The notes: generated by a model not told the origin, from the letters alone. DNA of 64,000 nt from DAOTWA01 sp034435955 (GCA_034435955.1 DAOTWA010000007.1:12724-76723), one strand, 5' to 3'. Counted from the first letter of the stretch, positions 8,829 to 17,363 are shown. Numbers and translations are program-made.

Positions 8829-10255
8829 GAGCGCGACTCCAATGCGGCGACGATGTCCTCCATGTGCATCCCCCGCGAGCCTTTCACCAGGGCAATGTCA
8901 CCCTTGGAAAGACTGTCGGCGAGGTACTCCGCCGCTGCTTGTGTGGTTTCAAACCAATGGATCGCTGAAGATTGGAGGCCTGCCTGGCGGGCAGCTTCGG
9001 CGATCATACGCCCGCGCGGGCCGACGGCGACCAATTCATCGACGACCTCGGCAGCGCGCACGCCAACAAGCTGGTGGCCCTGTTCCTCGTAAGGTCCCAA
9101 TTCCAGCATATCTCCCAGCACGGCGACGCGCCGGCCAGCCAGATCGTTGAGGAGGTTAAGCGCAGCCAGGGTGGATTCAGGCGAGGCGTTGTAGGTATCG
9201 TCCAGGATGAGTGCGCCGCTGTGCGTGGGCACAGCCATCAGGCGGAGCTGAGAGCGGCCTTCGCGCAAACCGGTGGCGATCTCGTGCCAGGATAGACCCT
9301 CGACCAGGCCAACGGCGGCGGCGCGCAACGCGGTGTGTGCCGAGTGACGGCCGATCATGGGGACGCGCAGGTAAAGAGCTTCGTGACGGTAATGCAGCCG
9401 GAAGCGGATACCTTCCAGCCCCATGCTCTCGATGCCATCCGCCCAAATGTCCGCCTGAGGAGAAAGGCCGTAAAAGAGCACTCTGGCCTGGGTTCGTTGG
9501 GCCATCTGGCGCACCCAGGGATCGTCAAAATTGAGGATGGCGGTGCCCTCAGGCGCCGGGGGAAGGGATTCGACCAATTCGGCTTTCCCGCGCGCGATGG
9601 CCTCCTGCGAACCGGCGCGTTCGGCATGCACCGTGCCGACGTTGGTGACCACACCCACATGGGGAAGCGCCAGGTCGCACAAGAAGCGGATCTCGCCGGG
9701 GACATAAAAGCCCATCTCCAGGACGGCGCGTTCGTGGTGTTCTCCCAGGCTGAGCAACGTGAGAGGCAGGCCGATTTCGTTGTTCAAATTGCCCGGATTC
9801 TTGAGCGTGCGGTAACGCTTAGCCAGGACTTCGGCGACCAGCTCCTTGGTGGTGGATTTGCCCACGCTGCCGGTGATACCGATCACCCGCAGGTTCAGCC
9901 GGCGCCGCCAGAAACGCGCTACAGTCTGGAGGGCTTTCAGGCTATCTTCGACCAGAAGGCAGAAAGCGATCTCCGGAAAGGCGAACTCCTCCGGCTGTCT
10001 GCCGGGACGCAGGTCGACGGTGGGGAACAGGCTGGAGAGATCACGCTGGACGATGGCGACAAATGCCCCGTGGTGGAAAGCATCGCCCACATAAGTGTGC
10101 CCGTCGGCGTGCTCGCCGGGGAGGGCGACGAAGAGCGATCCCGGCGTGGCCTGGCGCGAATCGACCGTGGCGGCGCGAATCGGCCGGTCGGCCATCTGCG
10201 GCCGGCGGCCGGTCAATGCTTCGATCACGTCTGCCAGGGTTAACAAGACTCTCAC
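8825..10255 (-). CDS. murF: UDP-MurNAc-tripeptide--D-Ala-D-Ala ligase
   Basis: Mur ligase that attaches the D-Ala-D-Ala made by Ddl to the tripeptide precursor. 476 residues from a GTG at 10255, 1 nt after the ftsI stop. VDSRQATPGSLFVALPG is the MurF/MurE N-terminal substrate pocket; the P-loop GITGSVGKSTTK is at about 126-137; LDDTYNASPESTLAAL is the MurF-specific signature; VLGDMLELG follows. Between ftsI and murF most bacteria carry murE, which is absent here. The absence of a MurE-type Asn/Asp-Asn-Pro-Arg motif supports MurF rather than MurE. Confidence 0.95.
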   Translation of the reverse strand: MRVLLTLADVIEALTGRRPQMADRPIRAATVDSRQATPGSLFVALPGEHADGHTYVGDAFHHGAFVAIVQRDLSSLFPTVDLRPGRQPEEFAFPEIAFCLLVEDSLKALQTVARFWRRRLNLRVIGITGSVGKSTTKELVAEVLAKRYRTLKNPGNLNNEIGLPLTLLSLGEHHERAVLEMGFYVPGEIRFLCDLALPHVGVVTNVGTVHAERAGSQEAIARGKAELVESLPPAPEGTAILNFDDPWVRQMAQRTQARVLFYGLSPQADIWADGIESMGLEGIRFRLHYRHEALYLRVPMIGRHSAHTALRAAAVGLVEGLSWHEIATGLREGRSQLRLMAVPTHSGALILDDTYNASPESTLAALNLLNDLAGRRVAVLGDMLELGPYEEQGHQLVGVRAAEVVDELVAVGPRGRMIAEAARQAGLQSSAIHWFETTQAAAEYLADSLSKGDIALVKGSRGMHMEDIVAALESRS

Positions 10256-10256
10256 C

Positions 10257-12035
10257 TCAATTCGAAGCCAACTGCTTGCGCAGGTCGTCAGGCGGGATAT
10301 CCATCAGGACAACGAGCCTTTTGACCACGTCGCTAAATACAGGCGCGGCCACCACCGAACCCCACTTTGACGTCTCGGGTTTCTCCAGCCATACATAGAC
10401 CAGGAAGCGTGGGTTGTCAGACGGTCCCCAGCCAACGAAGGATGCGTTCGTCAAGCTACTGGTGTAACCGGTCTCGGTGGGAATTTCCGCCGTGCCGGTC
10501 TTGCCGGCCACGCTGTAACCCGGCACCAGCGCCGAGGAGGATTCCTCCACCAGCGATTGGGTCAGCATGGCTGTTTCGGTGTGCGCGGTCTGGGCGGAGA
10601 TCGGTGTGCCAACTACCTGTGGAGGGGTATTATACTGCCTTCCATCCTGGATCATGGCGCGCAAAATGTGGGGCGCCATCATTTTTCCGTCGTTGGCCAA
10701 GGCGCCGGCGGCCATTACCATCTGAATCGGGGTGACGGCGACGCCCTGGCCGAATGAGTTTGTACCCAGGTCGACAGGGAACCACTGGCCGTCGCCGGGC
10801 AGGCGCAGGGGATAATCGACTTCACCGGCCAGGTCGATGCCGGTCTTGTGGCCGATGCCAAAGGCGCGCAGATAATCGTAGAATTTCGTCGGACCAAGCT
10901 GCGAGGCTACCCAGGCCAGGCAAACATTCAGCGAGTGCTGCATGCAACCCACCATGTTTTGCGGTCCCCAGGCGGCCCCGTCCCAATTGTGGATGTAAAA
11001 GCCGCCGATTTCGAAGGAGCCGGTGTCCAGGAAAGGCGTGTCGGGTGTGACCGTGTTGGTATCCAAGGCGGCGGCCATGGTGAGCACCTTAAATACCGAG
11101 CCCGGCTCGTAGGTCTGGCTGATAGCGCGGTTGAAGGGGGTGGAATTCGGGAAGAGCTGGTCGTAAGTCCAATACTGGTTCGGGTCCAGATGCGGGGTAG
11201 TCGCCATGGCCAAAATCTCGCCGGTGCGCGGATCGGAGACGATGATCGTGCCGCTGGAAGAACCGGTATCTTTCACAGCTTTGTCTAGAATCTGTTCGAC
11301 GCTGGATTGAATTTCGCGGTCGATGGTTAAGATCAGGCTGGCGCCCGGAGGCACCTCCGGAATCTGCTGGACCAGGTTGGGATCATTGGGCACCCACACT
11401 TCCTGGGGCGTCCCGGAGAGGAGGTCATTGTATTTTTCCTCGACGCCATAGAAGCCGCGGCCGCCTTCGCGATCCAAGTAGGTATAAAAGCCGATCACGT
11501 TGGAGGCGAGGGTGCCTTCGGGGTAGCTACGGCGCAGGTGCGGCGACCACACCAGACCGGAGAGGCTGGGAGCCTCTTTGCCTTTTCCCCGTTTGTTGGC
11601 GCTCTGGCTGGCGTACTGTTGCTGCAGCCTGGAGAGCTGATCGATCTGCTCGGCGGTGACCGAATCGGCCAACCGGGCGTACTCTGACTTTCCTTCCACG
11701 TAAGGGATGCTGGCCGATGCCAGGGTCTGAGCAAAATCGGCCCCGGTTACCGAGCTGACTGCGGCGGCGATGGTCTGCGGATCCTGTACGTATTGCAGGT
11801 TGACGCCTACCTCGTAGACGGTCTCGTTGCCAGCAAGGAGGTGGCCCCAGCGGTCGTAGATGCTGCCGCGTTCGGGATAGATTTTCTTATACTCGCCGAT
11901 GTACTGCTGGGCCTGCTTACGAAATTCTTCAGCGGTGGCGCTGGTCTGGATGCGGCCGATTTGAACGATTACCAGCACGCCGACTACGGTAAAGAGCATG
12001 CCCAGGAAATTGGTGCGGGTAAAGATGGCTTTCAT
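10257..12035 (-). CDS. ftsI: Division transpeptidase (class B penicillin-binding protein)
   Basis: Bitopic membrane protein that cross-links septal peptidoglycan. 592 residues from the ATG at 12035, which overlaps the ftsL-like stop by 4 nt; this start places a single membrane anchor at about 11-30. The pedestal domain includes ERGSIYDRWGHLLA at about 55-68. The three penicillin-binding motifs are in order: SVFK (catalytic Ser about 313), SLN (about 368-370) and KTG (about 512-514). A long linker with QSANKRGKGKEAP occurs near 143-156. No PASTA repeats are seen at the C-terminus. Confidence 0.95.
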   Translation of the reverse strand: MKAIFTRTNFLGMLFTVVGVLVIVQIGRIQTSATAEEFRKQAQQYIGEYKKIYPERGSIYDRWGHLLAGNETVYEVGVNLQYVQDPQTIAAAVSSVTGADFAQTLASASIPYVEGKSEYARLADSVTAEQIDQLSRLQQQYASQSANKRGKGKEAPSLSGLVWSPHLRRSYPEGTLASNVIGFYTYLDREGGRGFYGVEEKYNDLLSGTPQEVWVPNDPNLVQQIPEVPPGASLILTIDREIQSSVEQILDKAVKDTGSSSGTIIVSDPRTGEILAMATTPHLDPNQYWTYDQLFPNSTPFNRAISQTYEPGSVFKVLTMAAALDTNTVTPDTPFLDTGSFEIGGFYIHNWDGAAWGPQNMVGCMQHSLNVCLAWVASQLGPTKFYDYLRAFGIGHKTGIDLAGEVDYPLRLPGDGQWFPVDLGTNSFGQGVAVTPIQMVMAAGALANDGKMMAPHILRAMIQDGRQYNTPPQVVGTPISAQTAHTETAMLTQSLVEESSSALVPGYSVAGKTGTAEIPTETGYTSSLTNASFVGWGPSDNPRFLVYVWLEKPETSKWGSVVAAPVFSDVVKRLVVLMDIPPDDLRKQLASN

Positions 12036-12505
12036 GGGAGCACTTTCCCCTGCATTTGAGCAGCTTTCGCCACACCCTGGAAGAGCCAATCCCAAAGGGA
12101 TTCGGTGTAACTGGGCTGGACCAAAGGTGGATTGACCATGCCTGGGCCGGGAGGCGGAGCCAGCACGGCGGGCTGCCGGCCGTAATAGGAGGGCACCGTC
12201 ACGTAAACCTCGTTGCCTGGCTCGGCGGGGACGAAGCCCATCTCCTCAGCCCGCTTTTGCATGACAGCGGCCGAGGTGATCATGGCGAGGGTCGTCTGCA
12301 TGTCGGCGATATTGCGCTCGATCTGCTCGCTCTGGGCTTCCATTTGTTGTATATTGCGCCCAATGGTTGAGGTGCGGGCAGAGATGTTCAGGTAAATGCC
12401 GGCGACCGATGCAATGGTGACCAGACCGAGGAGGAACAAACCGATCCATTGGAGCTGGACTCTCCAGGGGGCCTGTTTATAAGCTTGGATAAGTCGGTTT
12501 TTCAT
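12032..12505 (-). CDS. FtsL-like bitopic septum protein
   Basis: 157 residues. A basic N-terminus (MKNRLIQAYKQAPWRVQLQW) is followed by one membrane segment at about 19-40 and a coiled-coil stretch with heptad-like NIQQMEAQSEQIERNIADM, then EEMGFVPAEPGNEVYV, a pattern like the FtsL/DivIC end of the coil. The C-terminal third is Pro-rich and ends in an amphipathic segment, longer than usual for FtsL. Position between rsmH and ftsI is the canonical ftsL slot, which is the main reason for the call; sequence conservation in this family is low. The ATG at 12505 is chosen because the upstream extension has no membrane-protein character. Confidence 0.75.
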   Translation of the reverse strand: MKNRLIQAYKQAPWRVQLQWIGLFLLGLVTIASVAGIYLNISARTSTIGRNIQQMEAQSEQIERNIADMQTTLAMITSAAVMQKRAEEMGFVPAEPGNEVYVTVPSYYGRQPAVLAPPPGPGMVNPPLVQPSYTESLWDWLFQGVAKAAQMQGKVLP

Positions 12506-12590
12506 AGAGATGCCATCGGTATAAACGCGTGAGCTTGAAAAGGATGGGCGTTCCCAGTTAGTGGAAATGCTACAGAAGCCCATGCACTTA

Positions 12591-13547
12591 TCATGCCAGT
12601 GCGCGTTTCTCGACCACACGCAAGCGGGCGCTTCGAGAGCGCGGGTTATTTCGGATTTCTTCTTCACCCGCGACGATTGGACGGCGGGTGATTTCAATCA
12701 AGCTGGCCTTATGGCCGCAGGTACAAACCGGTTGCTCCGGCGGGCAGATGCAATCCCGGCTTTCGGTGCGAAAATACTGCTTGACAATGCGGTCTTCGAG
12801 CGAGTGAAAGGCGATGACGGCCAGGCGGCCGCCAGGAAGGAGAGCCTGCACTGCCAGCGGCAGGAACTCCTCAAGCGCTTTCAACTCCTGATTGACCGCA
12901 ATCCGCAAAGCCTGAAAGGTGCGCGTCGCCGGATGGATATGCCCCCTGTGACCGCCGCTTACCCGGGCTATCACCTCGGCTAGCTGGCGGGTCGTGCGCA
13001 ATGGTCGGGCGTGCACGATGGCGCGGGCAATCCGCCGAGATGCTCTTTCTTCGCCGTACTGCCAGAGGATATCCGCCAGATCATCCTCGGGCAGATCATT
13101 CACCAGGTCGGATGCGGTGATCGGGTTAGCCGGATCGAAGCGCATATCCAATGGGCCATCGTTCTGGAATGAGAAACCGCGGTCGGGAGAATCGAGCTGA
13201 ATAGACGAAACCCCCAAATCAGCCACGATCCCGTGTACTGAATCCCATCCCAAACGATTGAGCTGCTCGGGCAGAGTGGTAAAAGAGGCCTGGACCAAAA
13301 TGACGCGATCTTGGAAAGGAGCCAGGCGCTGCCGGGCGATATGCAACGCCAGCGGATCCAGATCCAAGCCTAAGAGCTTACCGGCCGGACTGCTGGCTTC
13401 CAGGATGCCCCAGGCGTGCCCCCCTGCGCCGACTGTACAGTCCACGTACCGGCCTGGGCTTTGTGGGCGCAGTAATCGAAGGATCTCATGGTAAAGTACG
13501 GGTTGGTGAGGGAAGGATGCCCCCTTACCCTGGGCGTCCATCGTCAA
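12591..13547 (-). CDS. rsmH: 16S rRNA m4C1402 methyltransferase
   Basis: SAM-dependent enzyme that N4-methylates C1402 of 16S rRNA (formerly MraW). 318 residues. HQPVLYHEILRLL at about 14-26 and CTVGAGGHAWGILE at about 37-50 are the family start and SAM loop; GIVADLGVSSIQLD, FSFQNDGPLDMRFDP, ATRTFQALRIAVNQEL and VIAFHSLEDRIVKQYF follow in the expected order. C-terminal CICPPEQPVCTCGHK gives a Cys-rich knob as in relatives. The ATG overlaps the mraZ TGA by 4 nt; an in-frame ATG 6 nt later is an alternative start. Confidence 0.97.
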   Translation of the reverse strand: MTMDAQGKGASFPHQPVLYHEILRLLRPQSPGRYVDCTVGAGGHAWGILEASSPAGKLLGLDLDPLALHIARQRLAPFQDRVILVQASFTTLPEQLNRLGWDSVHGIVADLGVSSIQLDSPDRGFSFQNDGPLDMRFDPANPITASDLVNDLPEDDLADILWQYGEERASRRIARAIVHARPLRTTRQLAEVIARVSGGHRGHIHPATRTFQALRIAVNQELKALEEFLPLAVQALLPGGRLAVIAFHSLEDRIVKQYFRTESRDCICPPEQPVCTCGHKASLIEITRRPIVAGEEEIRNNPRSRSARLRVVEKRALA

Positions 13548-13981
13548 CGGATGGGCAATTCCAGGGCCGCGAAGCGTTGGGCGTTTGCCTCGCTTTCCTG
13601 CAGTTTCCGGTTCTGTTCAGCCCAACGCGCCGGTGACCAGATTTCGAAGTACTCGCCGGCGCCGACGACCACCGCGCTGCCTTCCAGTCCGGTCGCCTGG
13701 CGCAAAAACTGAGGTATCAGGATACGGCCGGCGCGGTCCACCTCGACGCGATCGGCATTGGAGAAGATCAGGCGGCGCAGCATGCGCGAAGTTGGGTCGG
13801 TCACGCTGAGATCTTTCACCCGTTCGTACATTTGTTGAAAGGAATCGGCGGTCAGTATGATCAGGTTCTGGTCGAATCCCTGGGTGACGTAGGCGCCTCC
13901 TTCCAGCGGCGCGCGGAAACGCACCGGTATGGTCAGCCGCCCTTTTTCGTCGATGGTATGTTCGTACTGACCAAGAAACAT
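13544..13981 (-). CDS. mraZ: MraZ transcriptional regulator
   Basis: First gene of the dcw cluster, a DNA-binding repressor of its own operon in studied bacteria. 145 residues from the ATG at 13981, giving MFLGQYEHTIDEKGRLTIP, the standard N-terminus. Two AbrB/SpoVT-like halves are visible: DEKGRLTIPVRFR (about 10-22) and DRAGRILIPQFLRQ (about 80-95). An AGGAG ribosome site lies about 13 nt upstream. Its likely targets, three GTGGRA repeats 10 bp apart, are just upstream, so autoregulation is expected from family knowledge and from what is seen. Confidence 0.96.
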   Translation of the reverse strand: MFLGQYEHTIDEKGRLTIPVRFRAPLEGGAYVTQGFDQNLIILTADSFQQMYERVKDLSVTDPTSRMLRRLIFSNADRVEVDRAGRILIPQFLRQATGLEGSAVVVGAGEYFEIWSPARWAEQNRKLQESEANAQRFAALELPIR

Positions 13982-14005
13982 TTGTTCTAATTCTCCTAGT
14001 CGTGG

Positions 14006-14032
14006 GGAACGCCGGAGGACTTCCGGCGTTCC
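14006..14032 (-). promoter_or_regulatory. 11-bp hairpin in the mraZ leader
   Basis: Perfect inverted repeat GGAACGCCGGA / TCCGGCGTTCC with a 5-nt loop, transcribed between the promoter and the mraZ start. One arm begins next to the nearest GTGG box. No U-run follows, so it is not a simple terminator; it could shape mRNA stability or mraZ translation. Confidence 0.6.
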
Positions 14033-14056
14033 ACAATTTCCCACTTTTTTCCACTA
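14029..14056 (-). promoter_or_regulatory. MraZ operator: three GTGG boxes, 10-bp period
   Basis: On the minus strand the order is GTGGAA, GTGGGA, GTGGAA, with the four-base cores at plus-strand CCAC 14031, 14041 and 14051. The constant 10-bp spacing puts the cores on one DNA face. MraZ is known to bind tandem TGG-type repeats upstream of its own gene. The boxes lie just downstream of the -10 element, fitting repression. Confidence 0.8.
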
Positions 14057-14064
14057 GTACACAC

Positions 14065-14093
14065 AGTATAGCCACATTCCTGCGAAAATGCAA
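14065..14093 (-). promoter_or_regulatory. Sigma-70-type promoter of the dcw operon
   Basis: Minus-strand TTGCAT (14093-14088), a 17-nt spacer and TATACT (14070-14065). Spacing is optimal and both hexamers are close to consensus. It is the clearest promoter candidate upstream of mraZ and immediately precedes the GTGG boxes. Confidence 0.75.
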
Positions 14094-14248
14094 GTAGTTT
14101 GGCCTCTTTTCATCCCACTTTGGGAAAACCGAGTTCGAGGAAGGAAAATCCTGGGAAGCGTCAACCTGAGAGCGGGGAGGAAGTTTTGCGGGGTGATTTC
14201 TGGCCTTTGGGGTACAATGATCGTGGGAAAAGTCACCAGGAGGCAGGG

Positions 14249-14878
14249 ATGAAGATAGGGATCATAGGAACCGGAAAGATGGGGAGCAGCCTGGGGCGGC
14301 GCTGGGCGCAGGCCGGGCATAGCATCTGCTTTGGGTCCCGCAATCCAAGCCATGCCCAGCCGCTGGCTGATGCAATCGGCAAGGGAGCGCGGGTGGCGAC
14401 GATCGGCGAGGCGGGCGATTTCGGCGAAGTGGTGGTACTGGCCGTGCCGTGGTTTGCGGTCTACGAAAGTGTCCGCACGATGGGCCCGCTGGGCAACCGG
14501 GTGCTCGTGGACTGCACGAATCCCTATCTGCCAGGCGAAGAGGACCCGGCTACGGCGGTACATGGCAGCTCAGGGGCAGAGAAGATCGCCCGCTGGATGT
14601 CTTCGACCACTGTGGTGAAGGCGTTCAACACCATCTACTGGCAGCACATCGTCCAGCCGGAGTTCGCCGGTGGCAAGGAAGTCCTGTTCATGTGCAGCGA
14701 CGACATATCCGCCAAGGGTGTCGTGGCGCGATTGGGGCGCGAGATCGGTTTCGAGCCGGTGGATGCCGGCCCGCTTTCTGTGGCGCATGCGCTAGAGGCG
14801 ATGGGCTATTTATGGACACAGCTCGCCTTCCACGCCGGACAGGGGCCGAATTTTGGCTTCACTTTATTGCGACGATGA
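14249..14878 (+). CDS. NADPH:F420 oxidoreductase-like Rossmann protein
   Basis: 209 residues. The N-terminus MKIGIIGTGKMGSSLGRRWA is a dinucleotide-binding loop, followed by ICFGSRNPSHA where Ser-Arg after the second strand suggests NADP(H). VVVLAVPWFAVYESV and VLVDCTNPYLPG match the F420-dependent NADP reductase / YrrI-like family, as does STTVVKAFNTIYWQHI. Known members move hydride between NADPH and coenzyme F420 or act on unknown substrates; F420 use here is not shown. ATG chosen at 14249 behind AGGAGGCAGG. It is divergent from mraZ and is followed by a strong terminator. Confidence 0.75.
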   Translation: MKIGIIGTGKMGSSLGRRWAQAGHSICFGSRNPSHAQPLADAIGKGARVATIGEAGDFGEVVVLAVPWFAVYESVRTMGPLGNRVLVDCTNPYLPGEEDPATAVHGSSGAEKIARWMSSTTVVKAFNTIYWQHIVQPEFAGGKEVLFMCSDDISAKGVVARLGREIGFEPVDAGPLSVAHALEAMGYLWTQLAFHAGQGPNFGFTLLRR

Positions 14879-14898
14879 TCTGATGCGATGCGATCAAG

Positions 14899-14936
14899 AA
14901 ACCCGGCGGCAGTTAGACTACCGGGTTTGTTTTTTA
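14899..14936 (+). terminator. Rho-independent terminator
   Basis: Stem AAACCCGG / CCGGGTTT with a 14-nt loop, followed by GTTTTTT. It closes the oxidoreductase-like gene and lies just before the convergent peptidase gene. Confidence 0.85.
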
Positions 14937-14963
14937 TCCCTGCGATTGTATGAAAACAGCGTT

Positions 14964-16061
14964 TCAGGGCAGCACCTGCCATGGATTGATAAAGGCGCCG
15001 TAGTAGCGCACCTCAAAGTGCAGGTGAGGGCCGGTTGAGTTGCCGGTGCTACCAGCATAAGCGATGATTTGACCCTGGCTGACGCTGCTGCCGCACCGTA
15101 CGGCAAAGCGGCTAAGGTGGGCATAAACCGTCTGATAGCCGTTGCCATGGTCGATCATCACCATGTTGCCATACCCGCCGCCGATCACACCGGCGTAAAC
15201 CACCACGCCACTGTCGGCCGCGTAAACCGGCGTGCCAGTCAGGGCGGCGATGTCAATGGCGAGGTGACCTGACCAAAAGTCGTTGCCCGAAAGGTAGTGA
15301 TTGACGGTCGGCCAGACAAAATAGCCGCTGCCATAGGCGCCGCCTTCGCCGGTATCGCAGGCGCCAGGGCCATACACAGTTTTGTTAACTCCCGCAGGAC
15401 CGCGCGCGAAGGTTGGCACGACCCAAGTACGGAATTCTCGATGCCCGCCTTTGACCATCACGTAGGAACCGGGGGCTATCACCGGGTTGGTAACATCTAA
15501 ATGGTTGGACGGCCAGGAAGTGATGTCCAGCGGATCCACGCCGAGCTGCCTGGCCACGCCTTCCAGGGTATCGCCGGCTTTCCACTGGTAATACACGCCA
15601 TCCACAGGGGGGATCTTCAACTTCAGGCCGATGGAGATCATGTGCGGATCGTCCCGGAGCACATCATAGTTAGCCCAAAGCACGCTTTCCGGCTGGATGC
15701 CGAACTGCTTGGCTATGCCGAAGATCGAATCACCGCTGACGACGGTGTATTCGATCACGTCCATGCGCCCGTTTTGGGCTTTCACGGTGTGGGGTGTGAT
15801 CCGTCGGATGATGCTGGTTACAGGAGCATCGCCGGGCAGCGATGGAAGCTGAACGGCAGCCTTGTTCGATGAAGCCGGAGTCGGGCCGGCCGATGCGCTT
15901 GGTTCGGCGCGGAGGAAATCAGGCCGCAGGATTAACAAGATGGACATGGAGAGCACCCACACTGCGGTAAACACCCACAGGAGGGCAGGCAACCATGTAA
16001 GAGGGCGTGCATTGTTCTCAAGTTTGGGGGGAGTGTGAGGTTTCAGCCCATCTGTGTGCAT
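14964..16061 (-). CDS. LysM-M23 cell-wall endopeptidase
   Basis: Membrane-anchored, extracellular zinc endopeptidase of the lysostaphin/NlpD type, predicted to cut peptidoglycan cross-bridges. About 365 residues from the ATG at 16061; an in-frame ATG at 16097 would overlap the next gene. A membrane segment lies at about 21-45. Two LysM-like modules follow, one starting YTVVSGDSIFGIAKQFGI and one WKAGDTLEGVARQLGVD. The C-terminal M23 domain has GHLAIDIAALTGTPVYA (His and Asp zinc ligands) and TGPHLHFEVR (catalytic HxH). The M23 motif set looks intact, so activity is likely. Confidence 0.92.
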   Translation of the reverse strand: MHTDGLKPHTPPKLENNARPLTWLPALLWVFTAVWVLSMSILLILRPDFLRAEPSASAGPTPASSNKAAVQLPSLPGDAPVTSIIRRITPHTVKAQNGRMDVIEYTVVSGDSIFGIAKQFGIQPESVLWANYDVLRDDPHMISIGLKLKIPPVDGVYYQWKAGDTLEGVARQLGVDPLDITSWPSNHLDVTNPVIAPGSYVMVKGGHREFRTWVVPTFARGPAGVNKTVYGPGACDTGEGGAYGSGYFVWPTVNHYLSGNDFWSGHLAIDIAALTGTPVYAADSGVVVYAGVIGGGYGNMVMIDHGNGYQTVYAHLSRFAVRCGSSVSQGQIIAYAGSTGNSTGPHLHFEVRYYGAFINPWQVLP

Positions 16062-16077
16062 CGATAAGGGAATTCCT

Positions 16078-16560
16078 TCAGTCGTTTTTCGTCCCATCGG
16101 GAAGGATGGCGCCGGCCAGCGAGTGGATGCTGGCGAGCTGTTCGGCAGTCAGACGGGCACCTTTAAGCAGGCTGCGGGTGAAATCCGCGTCGACCAGGCT
16201 AGCGCCGGTTAGATCCACCCCTTCCAGGTTGGCGCCAGCGAAGCTGGCATGGTCGAAGATTGCGCCTTTGACAAGCGCCTGAGCGAAGCTGGCCAGACGG
16301 AAGTTAGCGCCGCGACAGTATGCACGCCGCAAGTCGGCCTGGCGCAGATCTGCCTGGGCGAGGAGGGCTCGCTCCAAATTAGCTTCGCGCAGGTTTACCT
16401 GCCTCAGATCGGATTCGACCAACTCAGCCTGGGAAAGATCGGCGCCCTGCAGATGAAAACCGCGCAGGTCCAGACCGCTCAGATCGACATTGCGCAGACG
16501 GGGATGTTCACCCGAACGGATGAGTAGGAGGATCAGCTCTTTGCGCGTGATTTCTGCCAA
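16078..16560 (-). CDS. Pentapeptide-repeat protein 1
   Basis: 160 residues, almost entirely A(D/N)LXX repeats from about residue 24 to 135, predicted to fold as a right-handed quadrilateral beta-helix. Start codon is TTG at 16560, chosen because it yields MAEITRKELILLLI, nearly identical to the start of its upstream neighbour. The C-terminal segment LTAEQLASIHSLAGAILPDG resembles the neighbour's end as well, so the two are paralogues from a tandem duplication. Function is unknown; such proteins range from gyrase-protecting DNA mimics to scaffolds. No signal peptide is visible. Confidence 0.85.
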   Translation of the reverse strand: MAEITRKELILLLIRSGEHPRLRNVDLSGLDLRGFHLQGADLSQAELVESDLRQVNLREANLERALLAQADLRQADLRRAYCRGANFRLASFAQALVKGAIFDHASFAGANLEGVDLTGASLVDADFTRSLLKGARLTAEQLASIHSLAGAILPDGTKND

Positions 16561-16580
16561 TGGGCCCTCGAAAAGACCGA

Positions 16581-17213
16581 TCAGGGGTGACGGGCGCCGT
16601 CGGGCAACACCGCGCCTTGCAGCGAGGCGGCATGGTTTAGCTGGATTTGGTTGATGACCGCGCCCTGCAGATTGGCGCCGCTCAGATTGGCGGCAGTCAG
16701 GTCCACGCCGCCCAGGTTGGCGCCCGTGAGGTCAACATCGCTGAGATTGGCTTCGGTCAAATTGGCCTTGGTGAGGTTGGCCTTACTCAGGTCGGCGCCA
16801 GAGAGGTTGGCTTTGGCGAGCACTGCTTCTTTGAGGTCGCAACCTTTCATATTCGCATGACTCAGGTCGGCTGAAGTGAGATTGGCGAAGGAGAGGATCG
16901 TCTCGACCAAGACAGCCCAGGAGAGCACGCTGCGCGAAAGGTTGGCGTAGCGCAGATCGGCGCGGGTGAGATCGGCGCTGGTCAAAACGGTGTTCTGCAT
17001 GACTGCGTTGCTCAACTTGGCCTCGCTCAGATTGGCGCCGGTAAGGTCGGTTTTGCTGAGGTCGGAGCCGACCAGGTCGGAGTGGCTCAGGATGGCATAA
17101 GCCAGGGCCAGATGACTCATATCCAGGTCGCTCAGATCCAAGCCAGCCATGCGAGGCTGACTGCTGGCGCCGATGAGCGCCAGGATCAATTCTTTGCGGG
17201 TGATCTCGGCCAT
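16581..17213 (-). CDS. Pentapeptide-repeat protein 2
   Basis: 210 residues with about 30 pentapeptide units in an uninterrupted run from about 25 to 190 (ADLSHANMKGCDLKEAVLAK style). ATG at 17213 behind GGGGAG gives MAEITRKELILALIGASSQP, matching the downstream paralogue. It is 50 residues longer, mostly additional repeats. The two genes are 20 nt apart and probably co-transcribed. No enzymatic domain is present, so a binding or scaffolding role is the only safe inference. Confidence 0.88.
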   Translation of the reverse strand: MAEITRKELILALIGASSQPRMAGLDLSDLDMSHLALAYAILSHSDLVGSDLSKTDLTGANLSEAKLSNAVMQNTVLTSADLTRADLRYANLSRSVLSWAVLVETILSFANLTSADLSHANMKGCDLKEAVLAKANLSGADLSKANLTKANLTEANLSDVDLTGANLGGVDLTAANLSGANLQGAVINQIQLNHAASLQGAVLPDGARHP

Positions 17214-17363
17214 AATTCTCCCCGAATTCGCGCAGATGATATCAGGCGCTTTTATAATGACCAGCGCAATGGTTATGATCAAATTATAGGCTGAGAAAGG
17301 TGAAAAATGCAACTGCCACGCCGTTTGGATTCCGAGCGGCGAGGCGAAACCGAGCCGACCGGA

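Noticed and set aside
7251..9092. 613-codon plus-strand open frame opposite murD and mraY
   Set aside because: It lies entirely antisense to two well-supported genes, is low in complexity (many His, Gln, Arg), and has no ribosome site or family pattern. It is a codon-bias shadow of GC-rich DNA.
16620..17110. Possible CRISPR or direct-repeat array in the regular 15-bp pattern
   Set aside because: The periodicity is the codon-level echo of the pentapeptide repeats, with varied bases between units and no spacer structure.
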